Shown here: positions 1-7,998 of the stretch, piece by piece
Position numbering within the stretch: the first letter of the stretch is position 1
How the letters are laid out: every line of letters begins with the position of its first letter
Source: CAZJHX01 sp964545715
GTDB lineage: Bacteria > Myxococcota_A > UBA9042 > GCA-2863065
Reading direction: 5' to 3'
DNA: 16,066 bases
Assembly (NCBI GenBank): GCA_964545715.1
Contig: CAZJHX010000209.1
Coordinates: 1-16,066 of the forward strand
Program-made: the position numbers and the translations under genes
The notes under the pieces: generated by a model
What the model was told of the DNA's origin: nothing
Databases searched by the model: none
What the model saw: only the letters and a program-made list of their open reading frames with translations

Positions 1-474
1 CGCTCGGGTCGTTGTTCAACGCTTCCGTGTTGTACCCTATTCCGTTTTTGTCAGTTTCGGTGGTCTCGGCTGGGTCACATCGGAAGCCGTCCTCGTCGTT
101 GTCGACGCCGTCGCCGTCCAGGTCGTTGTCGCAGGCATCCCCGATGCCGTCGAAGTCAAGATCGGTCTGGTCGGGGTTGGCGACCTGCGGGCAATTGTCG
201 GAGTTGTCGCCGACGCCGTCCTCGTCGCTGTCCGCCGTTTCTGTCGGGTCGCTTGGGAACACGTCGGCGTTATCGCCCACGCCGTCGTCATCCGAGTCCG
301 CGGTCTCGTTCGGGTCGCTGGGGAACGCGTCGTCCTCGTTCAACGCACCGTCGCCGTCGAGGTCGTCGTCGCACAGGTCGCCCAGGCCGTCTTCGTCCAG
401 GTCCGCCTGGTCCGGGTTGGCTACGTCCACGCAGTTGTCGTCGGGGTCCAGGATGCCGTCCGAATCCGTGTCGG
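1..474 (-). repeat. TSP3 calcium-binding repeat block
   Basis: This is the coding region for Asp-rich repeats in the partial lipoprotein. The plus strand shows recurring gtcgtcg/ccgtcg-type triplets that are reverse complements of Asp and Gly codons. The protein has DGDG, DNCPQVANPDQ and GDACDND units. The periodicity is at protein level; I see no exact long DNA repeat. Confidence 0.75.
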
Positions 475-766
475 CGGGCCCGGTGTCCTCGACGGCGGTG
501 TCCTCGACCGTGGCGTCCTCAGCCGCGACATCTTCGTGGACGTCCTCAGCCACCGCATCCTCCGTGGCGGCATCTTCGTCGCCGGCGTCCACAGGCTCGG
601 GGCCCGCGTCTTCGGGGGGCGTCGCGGCGTCAGCCGCCACGTTGGCGTCCTCGGCTGCCGTCACGTCGGGCAGCGCGGGTGTTGGATTCTCGGCCTTGTC
701 GGGGCAGCCGCAGATCACCAGACCCACAAGAATCAGCGCGCCGCGCGCACAGCTCGTTCTGCTCAT
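1..766 (-). CDS. TSP3-repeat lipoprotein, C-terminus beyond left edge (partial)
   Basis: The frame is open from an ATG at 766 to the left edge, giving 255 codons with no stop seen. The start is backed by a GGAGGG Shine-Dalgarno about 6 nt upstream. The N-terminus is a lipoprotein signal: a short basic start, a hydrophobic stretch and ICGC, with Cys21 the likely lipidated residue. Residues about 30-95 form an acidic, low-complexity linker rich in Glu-Asp-Ala steps, probably an extended stalk. From about residue 97 on come thrombospondin type 3-like calcium-binding repeats of the DxDxDGxxDxxDNC kind, with paired Cys and NPDQ-type turns, alternating with FPSDPxET spacers. Such proteins are usually lipid-anchored, extracellular, Ca2+-binding structural or adhesive proteins. 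The specific role cannot be read. It lies 63 nt downstream of the co-oriented lipoprotein gene ending at 830, so cotranscription is possible. A similar repeat protein sits at the right edge. Confidence 0.85.
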   Translation of the reverse strand, partial: MSRTSCARGALILVGLVICGCPDKAENPTPALPDVTAAEDANVAADAATPPEDAGPEPVDAGDEDAATEDAVAEDVHEDVAAEDATVEDTAVEDTGPADTDSDGILDPDDNCVDVANPDQADLDEDGLGDLCDDDLDGDGALNEDDAFPSDPNETADSDDDGVGDNADVFPSDPTETADSDEDGVGDNSDNCPQVANPDQTDLDFDGIGDACDNDLDGDGVDNDEDGFRCDPAETTETDKNGIGYNTEALNNDPS

Positions 767-829
767 TCCACCCTCCACGTGTGCCCCGATCGTGCGCATG
801 GAGCGGCGGGCAGTCAAACGCGGTGAGAT

Positions 830-2077
830 CTAGAGCGTGAAGACCATGTAGTTCAGCAGCTTTTCGATGGTCTTGTTGGCCTGCGCGTCGTTGTGGAAGT
901 TGGTGTACAGCACCTTTCCGGCCGTCGGCGTCGGGCGAAAGCTCATCACGAGCGGCTGCACCGTGCCAAATTGCTGCACGAGCCCGATCACGTGCTCCAC
1001 GGTGTCGCCGACCGTGGCCTCTACCGCCACCAGCGGGCCCAGATCGTAATGGACGGTGAACACGCTCTTGCCCAGATACTCCGCCATCGCCGGGTCCTTG
1101 ATCGTGCCACCGACCTGCTGAAAGCCGTTCAGCACAATCGGCCCGCCAAAGCCCATGCTGTTGGTCTTGTCGGTGCCGTAGAAGTCGATCGGGTCCGGCC
1201 AGGGCCACTCGGTGTACACAAACGCCCAGTCGCTGGCGTACAGCGACTTGCCTGCCTCCACAAACGCCTTGAGGTTGGGGACCACGTCCAGCTCCTCGAC
1301 CAGGTCCAGGTGCGCGCCGCCACAGTTGATGAACAGCACCGTGTACTGCATCAGCTTGGCTTTGTCGGTCAGCAGATCGTGCGCTGGGCTGCCGTAATAA
1401 TCGTTGCCCTCGTCCCAGTTTCCGCCGCCGTTGTAGAGGTCGTAGAAGTCATAGGAGAAGCCCAGCCCATCGAGGATCTTCTCGATCTCGTCCCAGTCGC
1501 CGCCGATCACCGCCAGCTTCACCGAGGTGGCCTTGAAACACTGCTTCTTGCCGACCGCGGTCACATCCGCGACGCCGCCCGCCGGCACCACGATCTTGTA
1601 GTCGTGGTGGTAGCTGCCCTTGTCCACGTTGACCTGCTGGGTGCCGCACGGGACGTCGGTGAACTCGTAGAAACCCTCGAAGTCCGACTGCGTCGTCAGT
1701 TCGAACGAGTCGCCGTTGCAGTCCACGCCGCTGACCACCACGGTGGCGTCGTTGACGAAGACCTGGGCGTTGGGGCTGCAGACCACGCCCTTGATGCTGC
1801 CCAGCTCGCAAGCGCCACAGTCGCCGGGAGGATTGGGCGAGCCTGTGTTGGTGCCGCCGCTGTCCCCGGTATCCCCGGTATCCCCGGTATCCCCGGTGTC
1901 GCCGCCCGTGTCTGTGGTTGCCGCTCCAGTGTCGGTCCCGGTGTCCCCGGTGTCCCCGGTGTCGCCGGTCTGCGCTGAGTCAGCGTCCGGGGTGGAGTCT
2001 CCTTTTCTGCTGCCGTTCTCACTCGACCCGCAGGCACCGAGCATGCCCACCAACAACATCACCTGTAACCGCCGCAT
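830..2077 (-). CDS. Lipoprotein with (GDT)n stalk, carboxypeptidase-regulatory-like and ThuA/GATase-like domains
   Basis: The protein has 415 residues from the ATG at 2077. A TTG at 2080 is also in frame, but GGGAG sits 6 nt before the ATG, so the ATG is preferred. The signal peptide ends in a clear lipobox, LGAC, with Cys16 lipidated. Residues about 37-76 are a Gly-Asp-Thr repeat, likely a flexible spacer. Residues about 85-170 look like a carboxypeptidase-regulatory/CNA-B-like beta-sandwich (GVVCSPNAQVFV; FEGFYEFTDVPCG). The last 230 residues begin VKLAVIGGDWDEIEKIL and contain VLFINCGG. This resembles the alpha/beta fold of ThuA-like or class-I glutamine amidotransferase-like domains, where Cys would sit at a nucleophile-elbow-like position. 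Whether it is catalytic is unknown; a binding role is equally possible. It is divergent from the beta-oxidation operon, with about 90 bp between starts. Confidence 0.85.
   Translation of the reverse strand: MRRLQVMLLVGMLGACGSSENGSRKGDSTPDADSAQTGDTGDTGDTGTDTGAATTDTGGDTGDTGDTGDTGDSGGTNTGSPNPPGDCGACELGSIKGVVCSPNAQVFVNDATVVVSGVDCNGDSFELTTQSDFEGFYEFTDVPCGTQQVNVDKGSYHHDYKIVVPAGGVADVTAVGKKQCFKATSVKLAVIGGDWDEIEKILDGLGFSYDFYDLYNGGGNWDEGNDYYGSPAHDLLTDKAKLMQYTVLFINCGGAHLDLVEELDVVPNLKAFVEAGKSLYASDWAFVYTEWPWPDPIDFYGTDKTNSMGFGGPIVLNGFQQVGGTIKDPAMAEYLGKSVFTVHYDLGPLVAVEATVGDTVEHVIGLVQQFGTVQPLVMSFRPTPTAGKVLYTNFHNDAQANKTIEKLLNYMVFTL
1862..1970 (-). repeat. 9-bp tandem repeats encoding Gly-Asp-Thr stalk
   Basis: Four near-perfect 9-nt units (tccccggta-like) lie at 1862-1897. 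A second cluster of three units (gtgtccccg-like) lies at 1941-1970. Because the unit is 9 nt, gain or loss of copies would change stalk length by three residues without shifting the frame. Confidence 0.8.
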
Positions 2078-2168
2078 CAACTGCTCCCTGCGTCAACTCG
2101 CTGAATCATGCCTCATTTTTACGTGGTAGTCTCCGGCGCGACATAGACACACCTATTGAGAGGGGATG

Positions 2169-4793
2169 ATGGCCAAACAGCTCCGATACGACGGGAAAAT
2201 CGCCCTGGTGACAGGCGCGGGGAACGGGCTTGGACGCTCACATGCACGGCTGCTGGGCAGTCGCGGGGCCAAGGTCGTGGTCAACGATCTGGGCGGCGGC
2301 TCAGCCGGCCAGGGCAAGGGCTCCGAGGCGGCCGACCGCGTCGTGGCGGAGATCATCGAGGCCGGCGGCGAGGCCGTGGCCAACTACGACTCGGTCGAGG
2401 ACGGCGCCAAGCTGGTGCAGTGCGCCATGGACTCATTCGGTGGCCTGGACATCGTCATCAACAACGCAGGCATCCTGCGCGACCGCACGTTTGCCAAGAT
2501 GAGCCAGGAGGACTGGGACCTCATCTACCGCGTGCACGTGCTGGGCGCCTTTCGCGTCACCCACGCCGCGTGGCCCATCCTGCGTGAGCGTCAGTACGGC
2601 CGGTTGATCTTCACCAGCTCCGCCGCCGGCATCTACGGCAACTTCGGGCAGGCCAACTACAGCATGGCCAAGCTCGGTCTCGCCGGCTTCGCCAACACGC
2701 TGGCGCTGGAGGGCGGTCGCCGCAACATCCACGTCAACACCATCGCGCCGCTGGCGCAGTCCCGAATGACCGAGGGCATTCTGCCTGAGGACATGCTGTC
2801 GGCGTTGGAGCCGGAGCACGTCACCGCGCTGGTCGGGTATCTGGTCCACGAGGACTGCGAGGAGAACGGCGGCCTGTTCGAGGTCGGCGGCGGCTTCTAC
2901 GGCAAGCTGCGCTGGGAGCGTGCGGCGGGTCAGATGTTCCGCACGGGGCGCGACCTGCAGCCCGAGGACGTCAAGCGCACCTGGGGCGTGATCACCAGCT
3001 TTGAAGAGACCACCCATCCGCCCGACGTCAACGCGTCGCTCCAGCCGATCCTGGCCAACATCCAAAAAGGGCCGTCGCTGGGCGGCAACGCGCTGATCGA
3101 CCTGGACCTGGCGCTGGGCTACGAGGCGCCCGAGATGACGTCCACGCACACCAAGCGCGACATGTCGTTGTACGCGCTGGGTGTCGGTGCCGGCGCGGAT
3201 CCCACAGATGCCAAGGACCTGCAGCTGGTCTACGAGATGAGCCGCGACGGCTTCCGCACCCTGCCCACGTTTGGGGTCGTGCCGCCGATCAACGCCATGC
3301 TCGAGAGCGCCAAAGCGGGCGTCAAAGCGCCGGGCCTCAACTACGGCCTGGACCGCCTGCTGCACGGCGAGCAGTACACCGAGGTGCTGCGGCCCATCCC
3401 GGCCGAGGGCACGCTCACCCACAAGAGCAAGATCACCGACATCTGGGACAAGGGTAAGAACGCGGTCGTCATCACCGAGACCAAGAGCTTCGACGAGGAC
3501 GGCGACCTGCTGGTCGTCAATCGCTTCAGCGCCGTCATCCGCGGCGCCGGCGGCTTTGGCGGCGAGCGTGGACCCGGCGGTGACGGCGACAACGCGCCGC
3601 CCGATCGCGAGCCGGATGCGGTGATCAAGCAGTCCATCAACGCCAGCCAGGCCTTGCTCTATCGCCTGTCGGGCGACTGGAACCCGCTGCACGCGGACCC
3701 GGGCATGGCCAAGATGTTTGGCTTTGAGCGGCCCATCCTGCACGGCCTGTGCACGTTCGGACACGCCGCGCGCCACGTCATCACGGCGTTCTGCGAGGGG
3801 GACCCCCGGCTGTTCAAGAGCATCCAGGTGCGCTTTGCCGGCAGCGTGTACCCCGGTGAGACGCTGGTGACCGAGATGTGGAAAGAGGACGACCTGAAAG
3901 TCGTGCTGCGCTGCAAGGTGGCGGAGCGCGACGAGGCGGTGATCACGCGCGCGGCGGTTGAGCTGTACGCCGAGATCCCCAAGAAGGCCGAGAAAAAGGT
4001 GGAGGCCGAGCCGGCCGTCGACGAGGGACCGGCCGAGCCGACCAGCGCCGACGTGTTTGGCGCCATCGCCAGCTACATCGCCGACAACCCGGATCTGGCG
4101 AGTCAGGTCGGGCACTCCTTCGTGTTCGAGCTCAAGGAGCCGGCGTCGGCTTGGAAGGTCGACCTGACGGCGGCCCCCGGCAGCGTGTCGGCGGGCGGCG
4201 GCAAGGTCGACTGCACGCTGGCGCTGACCGACGACAACTTCATGAAGATGTGCACGGGCAAAGCCGACGCGCAGAAGCTCTACTTCGGCGGCGAGCTGCA
4301 GATCTCCGGCAACGTGATGGCGTCCCAGAAGCTGGAGTTCCTGCGCAAGCTGGAGCCCGAGCGGGTGGCGGCGGCCATGGCGGCGAGAACGGGTGGTGGT
4401 GACGCCGCGCCGGTCGCTGCTCCGGTGCCTGCTGAGCCCGAGGCGCCGGCCCGCGAGCCGCTGGCCCCGGCCATGTTTGGGGCGCTGGAGGCGCGACTGG
4501 CGCTGGATTCGGCGTTGGCGGCGGAGGTCGGCGCGCTGGTCGTCGTCAACGTGACCGGACCAGACAACAGCTGGACGCTGGATCTGCGGACCGGCGCCGG
4601 CTCGGTGAGCGAAGGCGCTACACAAGAGGCGGACGCGACGCTGACTATCGCGGACGAGGATCTGCCGGGCCTGGGCGGGCCGGCTGCTGATCCGAGGGAC
4701 CTGTTCATGCGCGGCAAGCTGCGCGTGGACGGCGACGTGTCGGTGGCGCAGAGACTGGGTGTTTTGAAGGGACTGATCGAGGCGGGGAGCTAA
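2169..4793 (+). CDS. Peroxisomal MFE-2-like multifunctional beta-oxidation enzyme: SDR + hydratase 2 + two SCP2 domains
   Basis: A cytosolic fusion protein of 874 residues. Residues 1-250 are a short-chain dehydrogenase: TGAGNGLG at 15-22, NNAG at 98-101, and catalytic Ser151, Tyr164 and Lys168. Residues about 315-605 are a two-part MaoC-like 2-enoyl-CoA hydratase 2, with LYALGVGA, LPTFGV, LHGEQY and the signature YRLSGDWNPLH (Asp503, His508) followed by PILHGLCTFG. Residues about 625-733 and 767-871 are two SCP2-type lipid-binding domains joined by an Ala/Pro linker. Animal MFE-2 (HSD17B4, about 736 residues) has the same order but one SCP2 domain. The expected reactions are hydration of trans-2-enoyl-CoA to the (3R)-hydroxyacyl-CoA, then NAD+ oxidation to 3-ketoacyl-CoA. 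The thiolase gene starts 2 nt after the stop. The start at 2169 is chosen over 2166 because the GAGG at 2160-2163 is better spaced. Substrate is unknown; bulky, branched or sterol-like acyl chains are plausible. Confidence 0.93.
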   Translation: MAKQLRYDGKIALVTGAGNGLGRSHARLLGSRGAKVVVNDLGGGSAGQGKGSEAADRVVAEIIEAGGEAVANYDSVEDGAKLVQCAMDSFGGLDIVINNAGILRDRTFAKMSQEDWDLIYRVHVLGAFRVTHAAWPILRERQYGRLIFTSSAAGIYGNFGQANYSMAKLGLAGFANTLALEGGRRNIHVNTIAPLAQSRMTEGILPEDMLSALEPEHVTALVGYLVHEDCEENGGLFEVGGGFYGKLRWERAAGQMFRTGRDLQPEDVKRTWGVITSFEETTHPPDVNASLQPILANIQKGPSLGGNALIDLDLALGYEAPEMTSTHTKRDMSLYALGVGAGADPTDAKDLQLVYEMSRDGFRTLPTFGVVPPINAMLESAKAGVKAPGLNYGLDRLLHGEQYTEVLRPIPAEGTLTHKSKITDIWDKGKNAVVITETKSFDEDGDLLVVNRFSAVIRGAGGFGGERGPGGDGDNAPPDREPDAVIKQSINASQALLYRLSGDWNPLHADPGMAKMFGFERPILHGLCTFGHAARHVITAFCEGDPRLFKSIQVRFAGSVYPGETLVTEMWKEDDLKVVLRCKVAERDEAVITRAAVELYAEIPKKAEKKVEAEPAVDEGPAEPTSADVFGAIASYIADNPDLASQVGHSFVFELKEPASAWKVDLTAAPGSVSAGGGKVDCTLALTDDNFMKMCTGKADAQKLYFGGELQISGNVMASQKLEFLRKLEPERVAAAMAARTGGGDAAPVAAPVPAEPEAPAREPLAPAMFGALEARLALDSALAAEVGALVVVNVTGPDNSWTLDLRTGAGSVSEGATQEADATLTIADEDLPGLGGPAADPRDLFMRGKLRVDGDVSVAQRLGVLKGLIEAGS

Positions 4794-4795
4794 CC

Positions 4796-5977
4796 ATGGG
4801 ACAGAGAGTAAACGTACTGGGCGTGGGCATGGTCCCGTTCGCCAAGCCGGGCAAGAGCGACGACTACCACGTGATGGCCGCGGGCGCCGGGCGCGCTGCC
4901 CTGGAGGACGCGGGGGTCGCCTACGACACCATCGAGCAGGCCTTTGCGGGCTACGTCTACGGTGACAGCACGTGCGGCCAGCGGGCCGTCTACGAGCTGG
5001 GGCTGACGGGCATCCCGGTCTTCAACGTCAACAACAACTGCTCGACGGGCTCCTCGGCGCTGATGCTGGGTCGCCAGGCCATCGAGGGCGGGCTGGCCGA
5101 GTGCGTGCTGGTGGTGGGCTTCGAGAAGATGGAGAAGGGCGCGCTGGGGTCCAAGTACGCCGATCGCACCAACCCGCTGAGCGAGCACGTGGGCGTCATG
5201 ATGAACGCGGCGGGCGTGACGAGCGCGCCGTTTGCCGCCCAGATGTTCGGCGGCGCCGGGCGCGAGTACCAGTGGCGCTGGGGCACCAAGCGCGAGACCT
5301 TCGCCAAAGTGGCTGCAAAGGCGCGCAAGCACGCCGCCAACAACCCGTACGCGCTGTTTCAGCAGCAGCTGAGCGTGGAGGAGATCCTGGCGTCGCCCGA
5401 GGTCTTTGATCCGCTGACGCGCTACCAGTGCTGCCCGCCGACATGCGGTGCCGCAGCCGCGATTCTGTGCTCGGACGACTTCGCTAAAGCCCACGGCAAG
5501 ACCGATCTGGTCTACATCGCGGGCCAGTCGATGCGCACCGACTTTGCCTCCAGCTTTGAAGAGTCGTCCATGATCAAGATGTGCGGCTTCGACATGGCGA
5601 CCGCGGCGGCCAAAGACGTCTACGAGGCCACGGGCATCGGCCCCGAGGACGTGGACGTGGTCGAGCTGCACGACTGCTTCACGGCCAACGAGATCCTGAC
5701 GTACGAGGCCCTGGGCCTGTGCGAAGAGGGCGGCGCCGAGAAGTTCATCTGGGAGGATGACAACACGTACGGCGGCAAATGGGTCACGAACCCGTCCGGC
5801 GGCCTGCTGTCAAAGGGCCACCCGCTGGGCGCCACCGGTTTGGCTCAGTGCGCCGAGCTGGTCTGGCAGCTGCGCGGGCAGGCGGAAAAGCGCCAGGTCG
5901 AGGGCGCCCGCATCGGCCTGCAGCACAACCTGGGCCTGGGCGGCGCCTGCGTCGTTACGATGTACCGCGCCGCCTGA
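4796..5977 (+). CDS. SCP-x-type thiolase (acetyl-CoA acyltransferase-like)
   Basis: The protein has 393 residues, is predicted cytosolic, and has the thiolase fold. NVNNNCSTGSSALM places the acyl-accepting nucleophile at Cys82. HDCFTANE puts a His at 292, and NPSGGLLSKGHPLGATG puts the second catalytic His at 342. The GLGGACVVTMY tail completes the family pattern. The NNNC-TGS context, GGLAECVLVVGFEKM and HDCF features match the sterol carrier protein x thiolase subgroup rather than FadA-like thiolases. Animal SCPx carries a C-terminal SCP2 domain, which is absent here. The gene starts 2 nt after the MFE-2-like gene with its Shine-Dalgarno (GGGGAG, 4784-4789) inside the upstream coding end, so the two are almost certainly cotranscribed and translationally linked. 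The likely role is thiolytic cleavage of the 3-ketoacyl-CoA made by the upstream enzyme. The stop is only 5 nt from the convergent lipoprotein's stop. Confidence 0.92.
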   Translation: MGQRVNVLGVGMVPFAKPGKSDDYHVMAAGAGRAALEDAGVAYDTIEQAFAGYVYGDSTCGQRAVYELGLTGIPVFNVNNNCSTGSSALMLGRQAIEGGLAECVLVVGFEKMEKGALGSKYADRTNPLSEHVGVMMNAAGVTSAPFAAQMFGGAGREYQWRWGTKRETFAKVAAKARKHAANNPYALFQQQLSVEEILASPEVFDPLTRYQCCPPTCGAAAAILCSDDFAKAHGKTDLVYIAGQSMRTDFASSFEESSMIKMCGFDMATAAAKDVYEATGIGPEDVDVVELHDCFTANEILTYEALGLCEEGGAEKFIWEDDNTYGGKWVTNPSGGLLSKGHPLGATGLAQCAELVWQLRGQAEKRQVEGARIGLQHNLGLGGACVVTMYRAA

Positions 5978-5982
5978 TCGCA

Positions 5983-7839
5983 TCACTGACTTGGGCAGCT
6001 CTCCACAGCAAGGCAGATGACGCTGGTGCCGACGTCGCAGCAGCGTTGGCCGGTCTGGCAGTCGGAGTCCGCGGTGCACGGGGACTGGCAGAGCAGCGGC
6101 GAGATGCAGAAGGTCAGGCCGCTGCCGTAGTCGCAGCACGCCTGGTCGCCCGTGCAGTCCGCATCCGACGTGCATCCGCTCGGGCCAGGTCCGCCGCCCT
6201 CCCAGGTACAAGGCTCGCTGCTGGAGCCCTGCTGGTTGCCGGTGCAGGCCTCGTAGACATCGCTGGCCTCGTCGTCCATCGAGATCAGCGTGCCGTCCGG
6301 GCATTGCAGGGCCGTCTCTTCGTCGTCGTCATACACGATGGCAAAGGTCTTGTTGCCTCCGGTGATCGTGCCGAGCTGGGCCCCGGCCTGCGGCTGACAG
6401 TACTCGTCCTCGCATTTGTAGCCGTTCGTACAGCCGCCGTCGGCGCACGGGCCCGGTATTGTGAAGTCGAAGGTGCCGCACACCTGGCCGGTTGGGCTCA
6501 GGTATTGGCCCTGGCCCCCCATTCTGCCGGACGAGTAGACGATTTTGGCGCCGTTCTCCCACTCGGTGGTGCCGCCCTGCTTGAACACGCACGCGCCGGC
6601 CGGGCGAAAGCAGGTCATCATGTCGAACATCCCGACTGCGCACGTGCCGGCGAACGGATTCTCGACGTCGCCGCAATCGATCGTGTCGCCGGTGCTGGTG
6701 ACGACCTTGCCTTTGTCGATGACCCACTCGCCGACATCCTTGCACCTGGGATCGTCGCACTGTGGTGGCAAGGTCGTGTCCTCAGCGCCGCTCTCGACCT
6801 CGCGGATCGTTCCCCCGCCATCGGGATGCACGGCGTTGACCCGCACCTTTGAGCTCTTGCGCACAGCCACGCAGAACTCGCCGGCCGCGTCGGCAGTGGC
6901 CGAGCTGGAGCCCATGTAGTCGACGCCCTTTGCAACCACCCAGGCGCCCGCCACGGCGGCGCCACTGTTGTCCTTGACGCGCCCCTTGATGCAGGTGGCC
7001 TCCAGCGGCTTGTCGCAGTTCCACATCGACAGGTGCCCGATCTCGCCCGTGTAGCTGTTGCTGGCCGCGTCGTACGTGGCGGTGCCCTCCTCCTTCCACC
7101 GGGCCGTGGCCTCGTCGAAGCTCCACAGCGCGATCGTCTCCGGGATGTCGCCTGTCGGATTTGCCGGTCCGGGCAGGGTCACAGTCACCTTGGTGCCCGA
7201 TCGGATGTCGAGCTGCTCGGCGCCCTGCATCACCGTCACGTCGAGCATGCCGAAGCTCTCCAGTTGGACCAGCTCTCCGTCCGCGCCGGTTGCGCTGAAG
7301 TCGCCGGGCGCGCTGCTCAGGTCGGCCTCATCGCTGGGATCGAGCGGGGTCAGATGGATGTCGACCATGCCTTGCACGTCCGCGCCGCCCCCCGTCACGA
7401 ACGCGCCCGCCCCGGCCACCAGCGCGGCCCCCCTCAGGCCTGCGATGGAGCCGCCCACCGTGACGTCCAGCTGCACCGGCGCCTCCATCTTGCGCAGCCG
7501 CACCTCCAGGCCGGTCGGCTTGCCGTCCAGTACGGTCACGCGTTTTTGCGACGGCAGGTGACCCGCCAATGAAAAGCTCACCACGGCGGGGCCCGCGTCG
7601 ATCTCCAACACAAACGTCCCGTTGGAGCTCGTGGTCGCCGACGCTCCCGCGGCCGACACCGAGACCCCGGCAAGGGCGGCCCCGTCGGCGTCCAGCACAG
7701 CGCCCGTCACCCCGGTCTTGACCTTGGATGAGCCACCGCTGCCGTCGGTGCGGCCGCTTCCGCAGCCGATCGTCACGAACACGGCGGGCATCAGCAGCAG
7801 CGACGACACGATCAGGATACGGCGAGCTTGTGTTCTCAT
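5983..7839 (-). CDS. Large lipoprotein with carboxypeptidase-regulatory-like domains and Cys-rich C-terminus
   Basis: The protein has 618 residues from the ATG at 7839, with a strong GGGGAGGAG Shine-Dalgarno just upstream. The signal peptide ends at TIGC, with Cys26 lipidated. Residues about 38-120 form a carboxypeptidase-regulatory-like module (TGVTGAVLDADGAALAGVSV, then FVLEIDAGPAVVSFSLAGH). Residues about 120-275 (LDVTVGGSIAG through IALWSFDEATARWKEEGTA and IGHLSMWNCDKP) recall the extracellular part of FAM171/astroprincin proteins and related bacterial surface proteins. A second regulatory-like module follows at about 285-350 (CIKGRVKDNSGAAVAGAWV). The remainder is Cys-rich and ends in two similar units, CTSDADCTGDQACCD and CTADSDCQTGQRCCD, probably disulphide-bonded. 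It is likely an outer-membrane surface or periplasmic binding or adhesive protein; no enzyme motif was found. It converges on the thiolase gene. Confidence 0.85.
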   Translation of the reverse strand: MRTQARRILIVSSLLLMPAVFVTIGCGSGRTDGSGGSSKVKTGVTGAVLDADGAALAGVSVSAAGASATTSSNGTFVLEIDAGPAVVSFSLAGHLPSQKRVTVLDGKPTGLEVRLRKMEAPVQLDVTVGGSIAGLRGAALVAGAGAFVTGGGADVQGMVDIHLTPLDPSDEADLSSAPGDFSATGADGELVQLESFGMLDVTVMQGAEQLDIRSGTKVTVTLPGPANPTGDIPETIALWSFDEATARWKEEGTATYDAASNSYTGEIGHLSMWNCDKPLEATCIKGRVKDNSGAAVAGAWVVAKGVDYMGSSSATADAAGEFCVAVRKSSKVRVNAVHPDGGGTIREVESGAEDTTLPPQCDDPRCKDVGEWVIDKGKVVTSTGDTIDCGDVENPFAGTCAVGMFDMMTCFRPAGACVFKQGGTTEWENGAKIVYSSGRMGGQGQYLSPTGQVCGTFDFTIPGPCADGGCTNGYKCEDEYCQPQAGAQLGTITGGNKTFAIVYDDDEETALQCPDGTLISMDDEASDVYEACTGNQQGSSSEPCTWEGGGPGPSGCTSDADCTGDQACCDYGSGLTFCISPLLCQSPCTADSDCQTGQRCCDVGTSVICLAVESCPSQ

Positions 7840-7849
7840 GCGCTCTCCT

Positions 7850-7863
7850 CCCCAGGCCTGGGG
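7850..7863. promoter_or_regulatory. Perfect 14-bp palindrome touching the lipoprotein RBS
   Basis: CCCCAGGCCTGGGG is its own reverse complement. On the minus strand its last GGGG runs directly into AGGAG, the Shine-Dalgarno of the gene starting at 7839. It could be an operator or, in RNA, a 5-bp hairpin with a GGCC loop that partly masks the ribosome binding site. The palindrome is seen; the role is inference. Confidence 0.4.
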
Positions 7864-7998
7864 TCAGCTTCATGGTCTTCTGGAAGTCGATGTCCAGGCA
7901 GAATACCGAACGGACGCGCGCCCGGCGGCCGCGGGGATCTGTGATCCTGGGGCACATCAATGAAACGTGCGTTGGTTTGGCGATGGTCTGAGACCCAC

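Noticed and set aside
1862..1970. CRISPR-like or non-coding tandem repeat
   Set aside because: The units are 9 nt, without spacers, and encode an in-frame Gly-Asp-Thr stalk of a lipoprotein.
2078..2168. Divergent promoters between the ThuA-like lipoprotein and the MFE-2-like gene
   Set aside because: Promoters must lie here, but the best pair I found (TTTACG 2118-2123 with CATAGA 2142-2147) matches consensus too poorly to report as a feature.
2433..4625. Open frame of 730 codons on the minus strand inside the MFE-2-like gene
   Set aside because: It is an antisense shadow in GC-rich coding DNA. The protein is Arg/His/Gln/Val-rich with no domain, while the plus-strand frame has unmistakable catalytic motifs.
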